A model generated the notes under the pieces. That model was given only the letters and a program-made list of their open reading frames with translations, was not told where the DNA came from and made no database searches. A DNA stretch of 64,000 bases from assembly GCA_965204165.1 (NCBI GenBank), contig OZ241969.1, forward strand, positions 2,604,001-2,668,000, given 5' to 3'. The DNA is from VYFG01 sp965204165 (GTDB lineage: Bacteria; Pseudomonadota; Gammaproteobacteria; Arenicellales; Poriferihabitantaceae). The position numbers and the translations under genes are program-made. How positions within the stretch are numbered: position 1 is the first letter of the stretch; every line of letters begins with the position of its first letter. Below are positions 25,888 through 34,646 of this stretch, one piece after another.

Positions 25888-26260
25888 ATCCGGTTCTAGC
25901 TGATTTGGCATGTTTTGCAGGTTGCTCTTATTCCCTATACGCTGTCACGGGTCAGCATGGAGTATTCACTCCGTAAAATAGACAAATATCGCCCATTGTA
26001 TTTCTGATGATGCATTTCGGCTTTCCTGATGTGTTCATGTGATAAACGTTACCAGGGCTGACCTTCGCATCACTCCCAGCAAGACTTCTTCACTGGAAGA
26101 CCGTGACGGGTGCGAAAAGCCGGGTTCGCCGCTCTGGACAGCACTTTTACATGACCAATATTGCCAAGCCCCACTGCCGCTGGCAGACTCCGGTTCTTCC
26201 GAAACCCATCACAGGGACCGTTGAAGGGCCGTTAATACACCGAACACGAAATACAAACCC
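25888..26260. other. Intergenic, nothing recognised
   Basis: About 370 bases between the HEPN cassette and the PLP enzyme. The first half is AT-rich; no domain-bearing frame, clear terminator or repeat was seen. Confidence 0.45.
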
Positions 26261-27271
26261 ATGCTGAATCTGGACCGTTTCCCCAGGGCGGCACTATGCC
26301 ACCGCCCCACGCCCCTTGAGCCGATGCCGCGACTGAGCGAACATCTCGGCGGCCCCAGCCTCTGGATCAAGCGCGATGACTGCACGGGGCTGGCGACCGG
26401 CGGCAACAAGACCCGCAAGCTGGAGTTCCTGGTCGGCGAGGCCCTGGAGCAGGGCGCGGACATGCTGGTCACCCAGGGCGCGGTGCAGTCCAATCATGTC
26501 CGCCAGACCGCCGCCGCGGCCTGCCGCGCCGGTCTCGGCTGCCATGCGCTGCTCGAGCACAGGGTGCCGGACGCCGACGAGGATTACGACAGCTCCGGCA
26601 ACGTCTTCCTCGACCAGTTGTTCGGCGCTTCGATGGAGTTCCGGGGGCCGGGGCTGGACATGAACGCGGAAGCCGAGCAGGCGGCGGAACGCTTGAGAGC
26701 GGACGGCCATCGGCCCTATTTCATCCCGGGCGGCGGCTCCAACCCCGTCGGCGCGCTGGGTTACGCCGACTGCGCGAGGGAACTGGTGGAGGAGTCCCGG
26801 CTGGACCGGATTGACTGGATCGTGATGGCCACGGGCAGCACCGGCACCCAGGCGGGCCTGCTCGCGGGTCTGCACGCCATGGACGCAGAGATGCCGGTGA
26901 TCGGCGTCAGCGTGCGCCAGCAGGCCGAAGCCCAGATCGACGCGGTGCACGGCCTGGCGCTCGGAACCTGCGAAAAGCTCGGGGTGGACCCGCTGCCCCG
27001 GGAGCGCGTGCTGGTGGACGATACCAAGGTGGGCCCGGGATACGGCATCCCCGCCGAATCCACGCTCGAGGCGATTGAGCTTGCCGCCAGGCTGGAGGGG
27101 TTATTGCTGGATCCGGTCTATTCGGGCAAGGGGTTCGCGGGCCTGGTCGATCGCGTCCGGCAGGGCGCGTTCGCCGCGGACGACACGGTCGTGTTCCTGC
27201 ACACCGGGGGAGCCGCAGCGCTGTTCGCCTACCGGGACGCCCTCGCCCCGATCACCGGATCCGGGGACTGA
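26261..27271 (+). CDS. D-cysteine desulfhydrase / L-cysteate sulfo-lyase family PLP enzyme
   Basis: This fold-type II PLP enzyme of 336 residues has the PLP lysine in TGGNKTRKLEF and the following TQGAVQSNHVRQTAAAA, as in D-cysteine desulfhydrase, ACC deaminase and the marine L-cysteate sulfo-lyase CuyA. The opening FPRAALCHRPTPLEPMPRLSEHLGG and YDSSGNVFLDQLFGAS fit the DcyD/CuyA branch. The products would be pyruvate, ammonia and sulfide or sulfite. DcyD and CuyA cannot be separated by reading alone. No sulfite exporter or CuyR-type regulator is adjacent. The convergent neighbour is a LacI-type regulator. Confidence 0.82.
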   Translation: MLNLDRFPRAALCHRPTPLEPMPRLSEHLGGPSLWIKRDDCTGLATGGNKTRKLEFLVGEALEQGADMLVTQGAVQSNHVRQTAAAACRAGLGCHALLEHRVPDADEDYDSSGNVFLDQLFGASMEFRGPGLDMNAEAEQAAERLRADGHRPYFIPGGGSNPVGALGYADCARELVEESRLDRIDWIVMATGSTGTQAGLLAGLHAMDAEMPVIGVSVRQQAEAQIDAVHGLALGTCEKLGVDPLPRERVLVDDTKVGPGYGIPAESTLEAIELAARLEGLLLDPVYSGKGFAGLVDRVRQGAFAADDTVVFLHTGGAAALFAYRDALAPITGSGD

Positions 27272-27273
27272 GG

Positions 27274-28287
27274 TCAGGCCGGCCGCGCGGCATCCGCCGG
27301 GGTGCCGCCGACCCTGGCCGTGGAGGCCCGCTCGACGACATGGCCTTCCAGCTTCCTGGAAACCAGCGGCACGCCATCATCCAGGTGCCCCACGAGCGCG
27401 GCGGCGGCCTCGTGCCCCATTTCATCGACCGGCAGGTGCATGGTGGTCAGCGGCGGGGACAGCCAGCGTGACCAGTCCAGGTCGTCGAATCCCATGATGG
27501 ACAAGGCGTCGGGTATCCGGTAGCCCCGGCGGAGCGCCTCGAAGTAGACCCCCTGGGCCAGCACGTCGCTCAGGCAGAGAACCGCGGTGCAGTTCGCCCC
27601 GTCCCGGTCGAGATTTCCGAGGGCCTCGCAGCCCCCCCGGACGGACATCTCGGTTTCCATCAGCAGGACATCCGGCAGCACGGACCGGATGCCCCGGATC
27701 CGGAGCCTGGTCCGGTCGTTGTTGTGCCGGGGGCCGTGCACCACCACGATCCGTTCGTGACCGAGACCCTTCAGGAAACCGGCGGCGTTGGCGGCAAGCG
27801 CGTAATTGTCATACCCGATCGTGGGGGGATGGGCAGGTTCCGGCGCGAAGATGCTGGTGCAGAGCAGGGGAATCTTCCTTTGGGCGCACATGGCGAGAAG
27901 CCCGGCATGATGATCCAGTCCCGAGACCACGATCCCCTCGGCCCCCATCCTGACCAGGTCGCTGCAGCGCTCCAGTTCCTCCTGGACGTCGTTGCCGGTG
28001 GTGGCCAGGACCAGGGCGTAGCCGTGCTGCTTGAGCCCCCGCTCAAGGGCGGAGATGAAACGCGCGAAGATGGAATGCTCGATCCCGGGAATGGCCGCCC
28101 CGACGATCCTGGTCCTGCGGGTGGCCAGCGCCCGCGCGGCGGGATGGGGATGGTAACCGAGGCTGTGCGCGGCGCTTTCGATGAGTTCCCTGGTCTTCGC
28201 GCTCACCGCATCCGGGCGGTTGAAAACCCGCGACACCGTGGCGATGGAATAGCCCGTTCGCCTGGCGATTTCTCGGATGCTGCTCAT
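27274..28287 (-). CDS. LacI-family regulator of the betaine operon
   Basis: The 337-residue regulator starts MSSIREIARRTGYSIATVSR, a canonical LacI helix-turn-helix, with the hinge RALATRRTRIVGAAIPG. A periplasmic-binding-like effector domain follows. The gene is divergent from the DUF1989-GcvT/transporter operon, and a perfect 16-bp palindrome between them is the likely operator. By position it should repress the operon until a ligand such as a betaine or its breakdown product binds; the ligand is not known. The start was chosen at the first Met of the HTH. Confidence 0.88.
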   Translation of the reverse strand: MSSIREIARRTGYSIATVSRVFNRPDAVSAKTRELIESAAHSLGYHPHPAARALATRRTRIVGAAIPGIEHSIFARFISALERGLKQHGYALVLATTGNDVQEELERCSDLVRMGAEGIVVSGLDHHAGLLAMCAQRKIPLLCTSIFAPEPAHPPTIGYDNYALAANAAGFLKGLGHERIVVVHGPRHNNDRTRLRIRGIRSVLPDVLLMETEMSVRGGCEALGNLDRDGANCTAVLCLSDVLAQGVYFEALRRGYRIPDALSIMGFDDLDWSRWLSPPLTTMHLPVDEMGHEAAAALVGHLDDGVPLVSRKLEGHVVERASTARVGGTPADAARPA

Positions 28288-28359
28288 CGGAACTGGGGGG
28301 AGTCGGCGGTATTCCGGCAAAAGGAGCCCTGAAAGTAACACATTATGAAAGGCAGGGCC

Positions 28360-28389
28360 TTGCAAAATGTAACCGGTTACATCTATAGT
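28360..28389 (+). promoter_or_regulatory. Promoter with LacI-type operator in the spacer
   Basis: TTGCAA (28360-28365) and TATAGT (28384-28389) are 18 bp apart. The perfect palindrome ATGTAACCGGTTACAT (28367-28382), with the central CG typical of LacI-family operators, lies exactly between them. A bound repressor would block RNA polymerase. The GTG start of the next gene lies about 28 nt downstream. Confidence 0.75.
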
Positions 28390-28416
28390 GGGCGCCATTG
28401 TCACGAGGAGGCAGAG

Positions 28417-30774
28417 GTGAATCATCCGGTCTACCGGCCACCCGCCGGCGGCATGCTGGCGGGGCATACGCGGTTCCCGGGGTATCCGGCCGCGGATGCG
28501 CTTCCGGCGCACGTGCTGGCGCCCGGGGGCGCGCTCTGGCTGGACCTGCAGGCAGGGGACCTGGTCCGGGTGGCGGGGGCCGGCAGCGCCCGGGCGGAGG
28601 GCGTGGAGCTCTTTTTGGCGGCGCTCGACCGCCGGGGCCGGGAGGCCCCCGGCCGGCTCGGCATCCCGGTGCCGGACGCGGACTTGCAAGAAGGCGCCAG
28701 GGACGGTTCGCCGAACTGGTCCGGTGTTGACGCCAGGGAAATCACCCGGCGCCTTGCCGCCTTCGGATGCCGCCCCGGGGATCTTCGCTATGCCGCCGTG
28801 CGGGTACCCGGGGAAGGCCTGGTGATGTCCGCCGAGGGGCAGGTCACGGGCCTGTTCCTCTACCCGGAATCCGCCGGCGACCTGGTCCGGGCAAGATCCC
28901 GCGGCCACCTGGAAATCCGGGTCAGCCGGCAGCGGGAGACACCCGCCGAGGCTCCTTTCCTGGGTGATCCGCGCGAGGAGATCCTGGTCCGGCGGGGCAC
29001 CGCGGTGGCCTATGAGATCGGGCAGGGCGAGATGGTCCAGGTGATCGACCTGGAGGGCAAGCAGTGCTCCGACTTCATGGCCATGAACGCCCGGGCCCTG
29101 GAAGGCGGCCGGGAATGGCACATCGATTCCACGGTGACGCGCTCGCTGGTGGGCGGCGCCTGGCCCGTTCCCGGCCTGTTCGACAAGTTCTACGACCAGC
29201 AGATGAACCCCCTGCTGTCCCTGGAACAGGACACCGTCGGGCGCCACGACACGTTTGCCCTGGCCTGCACCGCACGGGGATACGAGAACAGGGGCTTCCC
29301 CGGGCACGCCAACTGTTCCGACAACATCTCCGCGGTCTTCGCGCCCTACGGCGTCCGGCCCCGCCGGGCGTGGCCCGCGATCAACTTCTTCTTCAATTCC
29401 TGGATCCCGCCGACGGACAACCGCATCCGCTCCGACGAGGCCTGGTCCCGGGCGGGGGACTTCGTCGCGATGCGCGCACTGGCGGACCTCGTCTGCGTTT
29501 CCACGGCCTGCCCGGACGACGTCGACCCGATCAACGGCTGGAACCCCACGGATATCCTGGTCAGGATCTATCCGGCGGGGACGGCATCCCGCAAATCCGT
29601 GGCCTACCGGCCCGAACCCCATGCAAGGCCCGTGCTGACCCGGGAATCCCCGTTCCATTCCCGCACCAGCCGGCTGACCGACCAGTTCGAGGTGGCCAGG
29701 GACCTGTGGGTGCCCCGCTGTTTCGACGCCACCGGCGCCGTCGGCGAGTACTGGGCCTGCAGCGAGGCGGCAACCCTCCAGGACATGTCCGGCCTCAGGA
29801 AGCTCGACATCACCGGGCCCGACGCGGAGTCCCTGCTGCAACTGGCCCTGACGCGGGATGTCCGCCGCCTGTCGGTGAACCGCGGACTGTACGCGCTGCT
29901 TTGTGACGAACGCGGCGCGGTGATCGATGACGGGACGCTGTTCCGCCTCGCGCCGGACGTGTTCCGCTGGTGCTGCGGCCTGGACGAAAGCGCGGTCCAC
30001 CTGCGCCAGGTCGCCCTGGAGAACAACCTGTCCGTGTGGATCACGGACCTGTCGCACTCCCTTTGCAACCTGGCGGTGCAGGGACCGCGGAGCCAGGAGA
30101 TCCTGTCCCCCCTGATCCATACCCAGGGACGCCAGCCGGCATTCGACCGGCTGCGCTGGTTCGGATTCACCGTCGGGCGCCTGCACGACCGCCAGGGGCC
30201 GCCGCTGATGGTGACCCGTACCGGCTTCACCGGCGAGAAGGGCTACGAGGTGTTCTGCGACGCCGGCTCCGCGCCGGCGGTCTGGGACGGGATCATGGAA
30301 GCCGGCGCGCCCGTGGGGATGAAGCCCATGGGCACGGAGGCCCTCGAGATGCTCCGGGTGGAAGCCGGGCTCATGGCTTCCGGCGGAGAATTCGGCGGCC
30401 CGGAAACGCCGGACGAATGCGGCCTCGGGTTCGCGGTGGACACGGCCAAGGAACGCTTCATCGGCCGGGAGCCCGTCCTGCGGAACATGGCGGCCCCGCG
30501 CAGGAAGCTGGTGGGCCTGGTCTCCCCGTCCAGCGAAACCGGCGCCCGCGGGGACCCGGTGTACATCGGACGGCGGCGCGTCGGCGAGATCACCAGCGCG
30601 GTGCGGTCACCGTCGAGCGGCCGGTCCATTGCCATGGCGCGCGTGGTTGTGGAGGCCCTGGGCGGCGGCGGGGATCTGGAAATCGGCCGCCTCGACGGCC
30701 ACATGAAGCGCATCCCGGTCACGGTGACCGGCCTGCCGTTCCGGGACCCGGACAGGGAGAAGCCGCGTGCATGA
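28417..30774 (+). CDS. DUF1989-GcvT fusion, aminomethyltransferase-type demethylase
   Basis: This long protein (785 residues from GTG 28417) has an N-terminal DUF1989-like region, a clear DUF1989/urea-carboxylase-associated domain (VIDLEGKQCSDFMAMNA, GHANCSDNISAVFAPYG, GWNPTDILVRIYP) and then a folate-dependent GcvT domain (DMSGLRKLDITGPDAESLL, GFTGEKGYEVFCDAG, ECGLGFAVDTAKERFIGRE). GTG 28417 was chosen because AGGAGG lies 5 nt upstream and because an upstream frame would run through the operator. GcvT-type enzymes move a methyl or methylene group to tetrahydrofolate. Next to a betaine transporter, a betaine, dimethylglycine or sarcosine substrate is inferred. It is distinct from the DMSP demethylase DmdA, although the GcvT fold is shared. 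Confidence 0.82.
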   Translation: MNHPVYRPPAGGMLAGHTRFPGYPAADALPAHVLAPGGALWLDLQAGDLVRVAGAGSARAEGVELFLAALDRRGREAPGRLGIPVPDADLQEGARDGSPNWSGVDAREITRRLAAFGCRPGDLRYAAVRVPGEGLVMSAEGQVTGLFLYPESAGDLVRARSRGHLEIRVSRQRETPAEAPFLGDPREEILVRRGTAVAYEIGQGEMVQVIDLEGKQCSDFMAMNARALEGGREWHIDSTVTRSLVGGAWPVPGLFDKFYDQQMNPLLSLEQDTVGRHDTFALACTARGYENRGFPGHANCSDNISAVFAPYGVRPRRAWPAINFFFNSWIPPTDNRIRSDEAWSRAGDFVAMRALADLVCVSTACPDDVDPINGWNPTDILVRIYPAGTASRKSVAYRPEPHARPVLTRESPFHSRTSRLTDQFEVARDLWVPRCFDATGAVGEYWACSEAATLQDMSGLRKLDITGPDAESLLQLALTRDVRRLSVNRGLYALLCDERGAVIDDGTLFRLAPDVFRWCCGLDESAVHLRQVALENNLSVWITDLSHSLCNLAVQGPRSQEILSPLIHTQGRQPAFDRLRWFGFTVGRLHDRQGPPLMVTRTGFTGEKGYEVFCDAGSAPAVWDGIMEAGAPVGMKPMGTEALEMLRVEAGLMASGGEFGGPETPDECGLGFAVDTAKERFIGREPVLRNMAAPRRKLVGLVSPSSETGARGDPVYIGRRRVGEITSAVRSPSSGRSIAMARVVVEALGGGGDLEIGRLDGHMKRIPVTVTGLPFRDPDREKPRA

Positions 30775-30784
30775 ATCCAAACAG

Positions 30785-30805
30785 GATGTCCGCACGGCGG
30801 ACATC
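30785..30805 (+). promoter_or_regulatory. Stem-loop between the fusion gene and proX
   Basis: A perfect 9-bp stem (GATGTCCGC, loop ACG, GCGGACATC) lies 42 nt before proX. It has only a weak following T-run. It may be an RNA processing or attenuation hairpin that sets the level of the binding protein. Confidence 0.5.
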
Positions 30806-30846
30806 GTTTCCAATCACCAAACCAATCACCAACCACGAGGAATCGT

Positions 30847-31815
30847 ATGATGAAAACAAAATTCACACCAACCCTACTGGCTGCCGGCATGCTGGCGGTT
30901 TCCGGCATGGCCGGCGCCGCGGAAAGCGTCAATATCGGCGCCCCTTCCTGGACCGGCGCGCAGGCGATCGCCAACCTGATCAAGGTGGTCGTGGAAGAGA
31001 AGATCGGCGGCACCGCGGAACTGGTTCCCGGCTCCAACGCAACGATCTTCCAGGCGATGGACCAGGGCAAGGGCGATATCGACGTGCATCCCGATGTCTG
31101 GCTGCCCAACCAGGAGAACTTCACCAAGGAATACGTTGACGGCAAGGGAACGGTGGTGTTGAGCCAGAATCCCTACCAGGGGAAGCAGAACTTCTGCGTC
31201 GCCAAGGCATTTGCCGAGGCGCACAACGTCACGTCGATATTCGACCTGGCCCGCCCGGAGGTCGCCGCGCTGATGGACGGGGACGGCAACGGCAAGGGGG
31301 AGATCTGGATCGGCGCGCCGGGCTGGGCCTCCGCCAACGTGAACGAGGTCAAGGTCCGTGACTACGGGCTGATGGACTTCATGGAACCGATCCGCGCGGA
31401 GCAGAGCGTGATGGTGGCCGAGGTGGGAGACCGCATCAACAAGGATGTCGGCTACGCATTCTATTGCTATGCACCCCACGCAATCTGGTATATGTTTGAT
31501 GTGGTCACCCTGGAGGAGCCTCCATTCGATCCGGAGAAGTACGTCATGTTTCAGCCGAAAGAGGATCCGGACTGGTTCGAGAAGTCCAGGGTCATGAGCG
31601 AGGACGCCCTGAAAAGCGTCCAGGTCGCCTATTCCAAGTCCCTGGAGTCCCGTGCCCCGATCATTTCCGAATTCCTCGCCAACATGTCCCTGGATACCGC
31701 GACGGTGAGCTACTTCGCGTTCGAGATCGCCGGCAACGGCCGGGATGCGGCGGAGGTGGCCCAACAGTGGGTAGCCGAGAACTCGGAGCGGGTGGACGGC
31801 TGGCTGGGCCTGTGA
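30847..31815 (+). CDS. proX: Glycine betaine ABC transporter, substrate-binding protein
   Basis: A signal peptide (to GAAES) precedes an OpuAC/ProX-type solute-binding domain. Aromatic residues that form the quaternary-ammonium box in this family are visible in APSWTGAQA, HPDVWLPNQ, APGWASANV and HAIWYMFD. The protein would bind glycine betaine, proline betaine or choline in the periplasm and deliver it to ProVW. A strong hairpin follows the gene, so the binding protein may be made in excess over the ATPase and permease. Confidence 0.9.
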   Translation: MMKTKFTPTLLAAGMLAVSGMAGAAESVNIGAPSWTGAQAIANLIKVVVEEKIGGTAELVPGSNATIFQAMDQGKGDIDVHPDVWLPNQENFTKEYVDGKGTVVLSQNPYQGKQNFCVAKAFAEAHNVTSIFDLARPEVAALMDGDGNGKGEIWIGAPGWASANVNEVKVRDYGLMDFMEPIRAEQSVMVAEVGDRINKDVGYAFYCYAPHAIWYMFDVVTLEEPPFDPEKYVMFQPKEDPDWFEKSRVMSEDALKSVQVAYSKSLESRAPIISEFLANMSLDTATVSYFAFEIAGNGRDAAEVAQQWVAENSERVDGWLGL

Positions 31816-31890
31816 TATCCCCCTGATTCAACTGATTTTACGAATTGCGCCCACCTAGTATCCTTCTTGTGTTTGTTGAACCATTGGGCA

Positions 31891-31924
31891 TGAAGCGCCG
31901 GCCATGCCGGCGCTTCAATCTTTT
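31891..31924 (+). terminator. Strong hairpin between proX and proV
   Basis: A perfect 12-bp stem (31891-31902 with 31906-31917; loop CAT) is followed by ATCTTTT. The stem is GC-rich and the T-run short, so it could be a leaky terminator or an mRNA-stabilising structure. It sits 6 nt before the proV start. Confidence 0.65.
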
Positions 31925-31929
31925 GCGAG

Positions 31930-33015
31930 ATGGACCGGGAGATACCTGAGTCGGGCGCTACCGGGGCCGGCGCCATCCGGGTCGAAGGCGTCTGGAAGAT
32001 CTTCGGCGACCAGTGGAAGGCCGCCCTGTCCGGTATCCGCGAAAGCGGGTACTCGAAGGCGGAAGTACTGGAGCAGTACAACTGCGTGGTCGGCGTGGCG
32101 GACGTCAGCTTCGAGGTGGAGCGCGGCGAGATCTTCTGCATCATGGGGCTTTCGGGGAGCGGCAAGTCGACCCTGGTGCGGCACATCAACCGGCTCCTTG
32201 AGCCTTCCGCCGGACGCATCGTGGTCGGCGGCGAGGACGTGATGGAAATGGAGGAGACCCAGCTTCGCCGGTTCCGCAACGAACACATTGCCATGGTGTT
32301 CCAGAATTTCGCGCTGATGCCCCACCGCTCGGTGCTGGACAACATCGCACTGCCGCTGGAAATCCGCGGCATCGGCAAGAACCGCCGCATGGAGGTGGCG
32401 GACAGGACCCTGGAGATGGTGGAGCTCGGTGGATGGGGCAACAAGTTCGCCCACGAGCTGTCCGGCGGCATGCAACAGCGCGTGGGCCTGGCCCGGGCGA
32501 TCGCCGCGGATCCGGAGATCCTGCTGATGGACGAACCCTTCAGCGCGCTGGACCCGCTCATCCGGCGCCAGCTCCAGACCGAGTTCATGGCACTGGCGTC
32601 CGAGATGCAGAAGACCACGGTGTTCATCACCCACGATCTCGACGAGGCGGTTCGCATCGGCCACCGGATCGCCATCATGCGCGACGGCCGGGTGGTGCAG
32701 GTCGGCCAGCCGGCGGAGATCGTCATGCATCCCGCGGACGACTATGTCGCGGATTTCGTTGCCGGCATTTCCCGTCTCAAGGTGGTGCGGGCGGAAACGG
32801 TGATGCGGCCGCTGGCGGAATACGAGGCGGCGCACGGCCCCCTGCCGGACGGCGCGCCGGCGTTCCTGCCGGACGACAACCTGAGCGTTCTCATCCGCGC
32901 CGCCATCGACAGCGACCTGCCCATCCGCATCAACGACGGAGCCGGCAGTATCCTGGGCGTCATCACAAGGTCCGACCTTTTGACAACAGTTATCGAGGGG
33001 ACAGAAACATCATGA
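31930..33015 (+). CDS. proV: Glycine betaine ABC transporter ATPase
   Basis: A ProV/OpuAA-type ATPase of 361 residues. It has Walker A (GLSGSGKST), Q-loop (MVFQNFALMP), signature (HELSGGMQQR), Walker B (ILLMDEPFSALD) and H-loop (FITHDLDEA), and the ProV insert before Walker A (AEVLEQYNCVVGVADV). The C-terminal CBS region is short and keeps only part of a CBS pair (INDGAGSILGVITRSDLL), so ionic-strength sensing may be altered. The stop overlaps the proW start (ATGA). Confidence 0.92.
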   Translation: MDREIPESGATGAGAIRVEGVWKIFGDQWKAALSGIRESGYSKAEVLEQYNCVVGVADVSFEVERGEIFCIMGLSGSGKSTLVRHINRLLEPSAGRIVVGGEDVMEMEETQLRRFRNEHIAMVFQNFALMPHRSVLDNIALPLEIRGIGKNRRMEVADRTLEMVELGGWGNKFAHELSGGMQQRVGLARAIAADPEILLMDEPFSALDPLIRRQLQTEFMALASEMQKTTVFITHDLDEAVRIGHRIAIMRDGRVVQVGQPAEIVMHPADDYVADFVAGISRLKVVRAETVMRPLAEYEAAHGPLPDGAPAFLPDDNLSVLIRAAIDSDLPIRINDGAGSILGVITRSDLLTTVIEGTETS

Positions 33016-34556
33016 ACCAGTTAGCGGACGGGCGGCAGTCGATGCCGGCAGTGCCCACGGACGAACTCAGGGAGGACCAGGCGGACCTGGTCCGGGAGTT
33101 TGTCGGCACCGGGCGGGAATACTATCAGCGCGTGTTTCACAAGCTCGGCAGCCGGTCCGGGCTCCGGTGGAGCTTCAACCCGGTCGCGGCCCTGGCCGGT
33201 CCGGTCTGGTACGGAATGCGGGGGATCTGGAACTGGTGCATGCCGTTCGCGGTGATGGAGACGATCTGCTTCATCCAGATCGCCAGGGGGCTTTTCGGGG
33301 ATCTTGCCGCGGAGGCCAGGAACCGCATGGTGAGCGTGCAGGGCACCCTGGATTTCCGCCGGCAGCAGCTGGAAACCGCCATCGAGAACGAAGCCCCGAA
33401 CGTGGACGTCTTCAAGCGGGCCATCGAGTCCCTGGAATCCGGCATCCTGGAGCTGCAGCAGGACGTGATCCGGATCGAGGAGAGCGCAATCACCGTGGCC
33501 ATGACCGGGCTCGGCCTGCTGCTGTTCATCAAGCTGGTGGAGGGCCTGCTTGCCAACACCATTCTCGAGCGCCGCTTCTCCGACTGGCTCTGCGACCGGA
33601 CCGTGTCCCACGGCATCAGCGGCCTGCGCATGGGACTGAGCGGATTTTTCTTCTTCATCGTCGTGGTCGCCTGCGTGATGCACTACAGCTTTCCCGGCCG
33701 GTTCACGCTGCTGATGGAGTTTCCCACCAATCCCGAGTACCGCCTCACCGCCATCGACTGGGTCAAGCAGTTCTTCACCTGGACCGTGCTCAAGGGGGAG
33801 TGGTTCTTCGACGTCATCACGCTGGGTATCCGGACCCTGCTCGATGCCCTCGAGGTGGTGTTCGTGGAAACGCCGTGGGTCGTGATCGCCAGCTTCATCG
33901 TGCTCCTCACCTGGCTGTCGGCCGGTCCGCGAACCGCGATATGGGCCGGCGCGTTCCTTGCCTACATGGGGCTTCTCGGTTTCTGGGTGAAGGCCATGAC
34001 CACGCTGGCCCTGCTGGGGACGGCGGCACTCATCAGCATCTCCATCGGCATCCCCGTGGGCATGTTCTGCGCCAGGAGGCCGAGGGTGTACGCCGTCCTG
34101 CGCCCGATCATGGACTTCATGCAGACCATGCCGGCCTTCGTGTTCATGATTCCCGTGATCGCGTTCTTCGGCACGGGAAAGCCTGCCGCCATCGTCACCA
34201 CCATGATCTTCGGGGGCACCCCGGTGGTGCGCCTCACGGTGCTGGGACTCCGGGGGGTGCCGGAACATATCCGCGAGGCCGCCATCGCCTACGGCGCATC
34301 GAAATGGTACCTCCTCAGGAAGGTGGACCTGCCCCTGGCGGCGCCTTCCATACTCGCCGGCGTGAACCAGACCATCATGTTGAGCCTGGCCATGGTGGTG
34401 GTGGCGTCCCTGATCGGGGCCAAGGGACTCGGCGAGGATGTGCTGGAGGCACTGCAGTACGCCTCGGTGGGGCAGGGGATTCTGGCCGGCTTCTCGATCC
34501 TCTTTTGCGCCATGATACTGGACCAGATCGTGCAGGGCCGGCGCAAGGGACAGTAG
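33012..34556 (+). CDS. proW: Glycine betaine ABC transporter permease with long N-terminal extension
   Basis: The C-terminal half is a BPD-type permease (about 330-510): FMQTMPAFVFMIPVIAFFG, then the EAA-loop AYGASKWYLLRKVDLPLAAP. Before it lie some 300 extra residues with several further hydrophobic segments and a coiled-coil stretch (about 105-160: FRRQQLETAIENEAPN...). ProW proteins usually have a much shorter N-terminal part. The added region may be a sensor or a multimerisation element; nothing in its sequence names a function. Start ATG 33012 overlaps the proV stop. Confidence 0.88.
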   Translation: MNQLADGRQSMPAVPTDELREDQADLVREFVGTGREYYQRVFHKLGSRSGLRWSFNPVAALAGPVWYGMRGIWNWCMPFAVMETICFIQIARGLFGDLAAEARNRMVSVQGTLDFRRQQLETAIENEAPNVDVFKRAIESLESGILELQQDVIRIEESAITVAMTGLGLLLFIKLVEGLLANTILERRFSDWLCDRTVSHGISGLRMGLSGFFFFIVVVACVMHYSFPGRFTLLMEFPTNPEYRLTAIDWVKQFFTWTVLKGEWFFDVITLGIRTLLDALEVVFVETPWVVIASFIVLLTWLSAGPRTAIWAGAFLAYMGLLGFWVKAMTTLALLGTAALISISIGIPVGMFCARRPRVYAVLRPIMDFMQTMPAFVFMIPVIAFFGTGKPAAIVTTMIFGGTPVVRLTVLGLRGVPEHIREAAIAYGASKWYLLRKVDLPLAAPSILAGVNQTIMLSLAMVVVASLIGAKGLGEDVLEALQYASVGQGILAGFSILFCAMILDQIVQGRRKGQ

Positions 34557-34646
34557 TTCCCGGTCGCTGCAGCCGCGCCGGGCGTGGCGGTATCCGGGAT
34601 GCGGGATTGCGGCCCGGCGACGGTACCGCTGCCCGGGGCAGTGCTG

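Noticed and set aside
28417..30774. DMSP demethylase DmdA
   Set aside because: The GcvT domain is fused to DUF1989 and is encoded beside a betaine transporter; family reading alone does not support DMSP as substrate.
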